Shown one piece after another: positions 7,955-9,060 of a DNA stretch of 9,060 nt. Under the pieces are notes generated by a model. It did no database searches. It was not told the origin of the DNA and saw only the letters and a program-made list of their open reading frames with translations. The stretch is from contig VAZU01000107.1 of the NCBI GenBank assembly GCA_005884745.1, positions 2,773 to 11,832 of the forward strand. The letters are read 5' to 3'. This stretch comes from Alphaproteobacteria bacterium. GTDB taxonomy: Bacteria > Pseudomonadota > Alphaproteobacteria > Rhizobiales > Xanthobacteraceae. The position numbers and the translations under genes are program-made. Each line of letters begins with the position of its first letter. The stretch's first letter is position 1.

Positions 7955-8219
7955 CGGCCTGGTTAAGTTCCGGCGGTCGCGAAAAATCGCCCGGACTAGG
8001 CCACGAAAGCCGGCATGGGGTCAACCGGGCGAGCGCGCAAGCGCAAGCGCCGCAGACTCCGTCAGGAGGCCAGCGCGACCGGGTCCGCGCCGGACCAATT
8101 GATGAAATTGCAACCATCCGCGATCAAAATGCTCCGATGGGGGTTGAAAACCCAAGAGCGATGCCCGCGACCCTCTCTATTTAGATCATGCGCACCCCGC
8201 GGTCACGGCGCTTGCGGCC
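7955..8219. other. Divergent intergenic region leuS-yggS
   Basis: These 265 bp should hold the promoters of both divergent units. The part near leuS is GC-rich. The part at about 8097-8155 is more AT-rich and is the likeliest promoter location, but no convincing -35/-10 pair could be assigned. Small perfect inverted repeats are GCGA/TCGC (7979-7990), GGTCCG-CGC-CGGACC (8082-8096), CAATT/AATTG (8096-8110) and GGGTT-GAA-AACCC (8141-8153). None is followed by a T-run. A weak AGG precedes the leuS start. No convincing protein-coding gene is seen here. Confidence 0.5.
8082..8096. repeat. Short perfect inverted repeat upstream of leuS
   Basis: GGTCCG (8082-8087), loop CGC, CGGACC (8091-8096). It lies in the region expected to form the leuS leader and is directly adjacent to a second small inverted repeat, CAATT/AATTG (8096-8110). 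It could be a leader hairpin or an operator; there is no functional evidence. Confidence 0.35.
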
Positions 8220-8864
8220 GTGCGCCGCGACATCGCGGCGGCTTGCCGAAGGGCTTCGCGCGATCCGTCCGCGGTGACGCTCGTCGCCATCACCAAGACG
8301 TTTGCGGCCGAGCTGATCGAGCCCGTCATCGCCGCGGGCCAAAGAACATTCGGAGAAAACCGCGTGCAGGAGGCCAAAGCCAAATGGCCGCGGCTGAAAC
8401 AGCGCGATCCCGATCTCGAGCTGCATCTGGTCGGGCCGCTGCAATCGAACAAGGCAAAGGAGGCGGTGGCGCTGTTCGATTGCATCCACACGGTCGACCG
8501 GCCCTCGCTGTGCGCGGCGCTCGCCAAGGAGATCGCCCAGCAGGGACGGCGGCCGCGCCTCATGGTTCAGGTCAACACCGGGGCCGAGCCGCAGAAGGCC
8601 GGGGTCTTGCCCGAGGCGGTCGACGATTTCGTCCGGCGCTGCCGCAGCGACTACGGGCTTGCGATCGAGGGATTGATGTGCATCCCGCCGCTCGCGGCGC
8701 CGCCGGCGCCGCATTTCGGCTTGCTGGCAAAAATCGCGGCCCGCAACGGGCTTGCACTGTTGTCCATGGGCATGAGTGCCGATTTTGCCCTCGCCATCGA
8801 ATTCGGGGCGACCCACGTCCGAGTCGGGACCGCGATCTTCGGCGCGCGCAACAAACAAGGGTAA
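8220..8864 (+). CDS. YggS/PROSC-family pyridoxal-phosphate homeostasis protein
   Basis: A fold-type III PLP-binding protein with no known catalytic reaction. The family (YggS, YlmE, PLPBP) keeps PLP and amino/keto acid pools balanced. The PLP lysine is K26 in AITKTF. Further family motifs are FGENRVQEAKAKW (44-56), HLVGPLQSNKAKEAV (69-83), VNTGAEPQKAG (118-128), GLMCIPP (151-157), LSMGMSADF (181-189) and THVRVGTAIFG (198-208). GTG 8220 gives 214 residues but cuts about 10 residues from the usual first helix. The same frame continues upstream as PAVTALAAV, which resembles that helix, yet has no start codon before a stop at 8145. ATG 8188 in another frame would join it (MRTP then AVTALAAV) if one base were missing near the C4 run 8195-8198. 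The start is therefore uncertain. Confidence 0.93.
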   Translation: MRRDIAAACRRASRDPSAVTLVAITKTFAAELIEPVIAAGQRTFGENRVQEAKAKWPRLKQRDPDLELHLVGPLQSNKAKEAVALFDCIHTVDRPSLCAALAKEIAQQGRRPRLMVQVNTGAEPQKAGVLPEAVDDFVRRCRSDYGLAIEGLMCIPPLAAPPAPHFGLLAKIAARNGLALLSMGMSADFALAIEFGATHVRVGTAIFGARNKQG

Positions 8865-8887
8865 GCACCCGGTGCAATCCGCCAGCG

Positions 8888-9060
8888 TCACCCGATCACG
8901 ATCCGCGTGCCGGGGCCCAGCCGGACGAGAAGCCGGCGAAAGCTCTCCGGTGCGAGCGCGACGCAGCCCGCCGTGGGGCGAAACCCGGGCCTGGCCAAAT
9001 GCAGAAAGACGGCGCTGCCGCGGCCGGCAACGCGCGGACGCGCGTTGTGATCGAGCTCGA
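8888..9060 (-). CDS. L,D-transpeptidase (YkuD-like) catalytic domain protein, 3' part
   Basis: The last 56 residues of a protein whose 5' end lies beyond the window; stop TGA at 8888-8890. The fragment begins ELDHN and contains GRGSAVFLHLARPG and RPTAGCVALAPES. Catalytic His20 and Cys32 (fragment numbering) are in the spacing used by a YkuD/L,D-transpeptidase subfamily that makes 3-3 peptidoglycan cross-links or anchors proteins to peptidoglycan. The tail RLLVRLGPGTRIVIG is the usual C-terminal strand. It is convergent with yggS, with 23 bp between the stops. It was too short in this window for a start-bounded ORF and was found by translating the minus strand end. Whether it has a signal peptide cannot be seen. 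Confidence 0.88.
   Translation of the reverse strand, partial: ELDHNARPRVAGRGSAVFLHLARPGFRPTAGCVALAPESFRRLLVRLGPGTRIVIG

Noticed and set aside
7955..8117. Upstream extension of the leuS reading frame to an ATG at 8117
   Set aside because: The added residues do not resemble LeuS, while MTTERYNAREAEPRWQ from ATG 7954 in another frame does. The extension is open only because of high GC and the frame break near 7860.

Overview
This window reads as a stretch of core chromosome from a high-GC alphaproteobacterium, most likely of the order Hyphomicrobiales (Rhizobiales), near the Bradyrhizobium/Xanthobacter-type families. The gene order mnmG-rsmG-parA-parB followed by convergent leuS-lptE-holA is typical of that group. 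The protein sequences are alphaproteobacterial in style, and an intergenic palindrome between parA and parB matches a repeat well known from those genomes. The placement is inferred from remembered family sequences, not from a search.

Layout. On the + strand: the 3' part of mnmG (1-1170), rsmG (1272-1955), parA (1966-2769) and parB (2897-3772). These encode tRNA wobble-uridine modification, 16S rRNA G527 methylation and the chromosome-partitioning ATPase and CTPase. A near-consensus parS centromere site lies inside rsmG at 1349-1364, so the whole parABS system is in this block. On the - strand, convergent with parB: leuS (7954 to 5358), lptE (5371 to 4805) and holA (4792 to 3804). They are tightly packed (14-nt overlap, then a 12-nt gap) and look like one operon for leucyl-tRNA synthetase, the LPS-assembly lipoprotein and the DNA polymerase III delta subunit. 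A 265-bp divergent intergenic region separates leuS from a + strand yggS-type PLP-homeostasis gene (8220-8864). The window ends in the 3' part of a convergent - strand L,D-transpeptidase gene (8888 to beyond 9060).

The main oddity is damage. Both leuS and holA, normally essential, show a frame break at which about 10 (leuS) and about 20 (holA) conserved codons also appear to be missing. The yggS 5' end also looks one base short. Each break needs a number of missing bases equal to 1 modulo 3. The simplest reading is assembly or sequencing error, for example in a metagenome-derived contig; real lesions would be remarkable. I see no phage, transposon, CRISPR, defence or biosynthetic system, and no RNA gene. 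Apart from the parS site, the repeat and the lesions, this is an ordinary housekeeping region.
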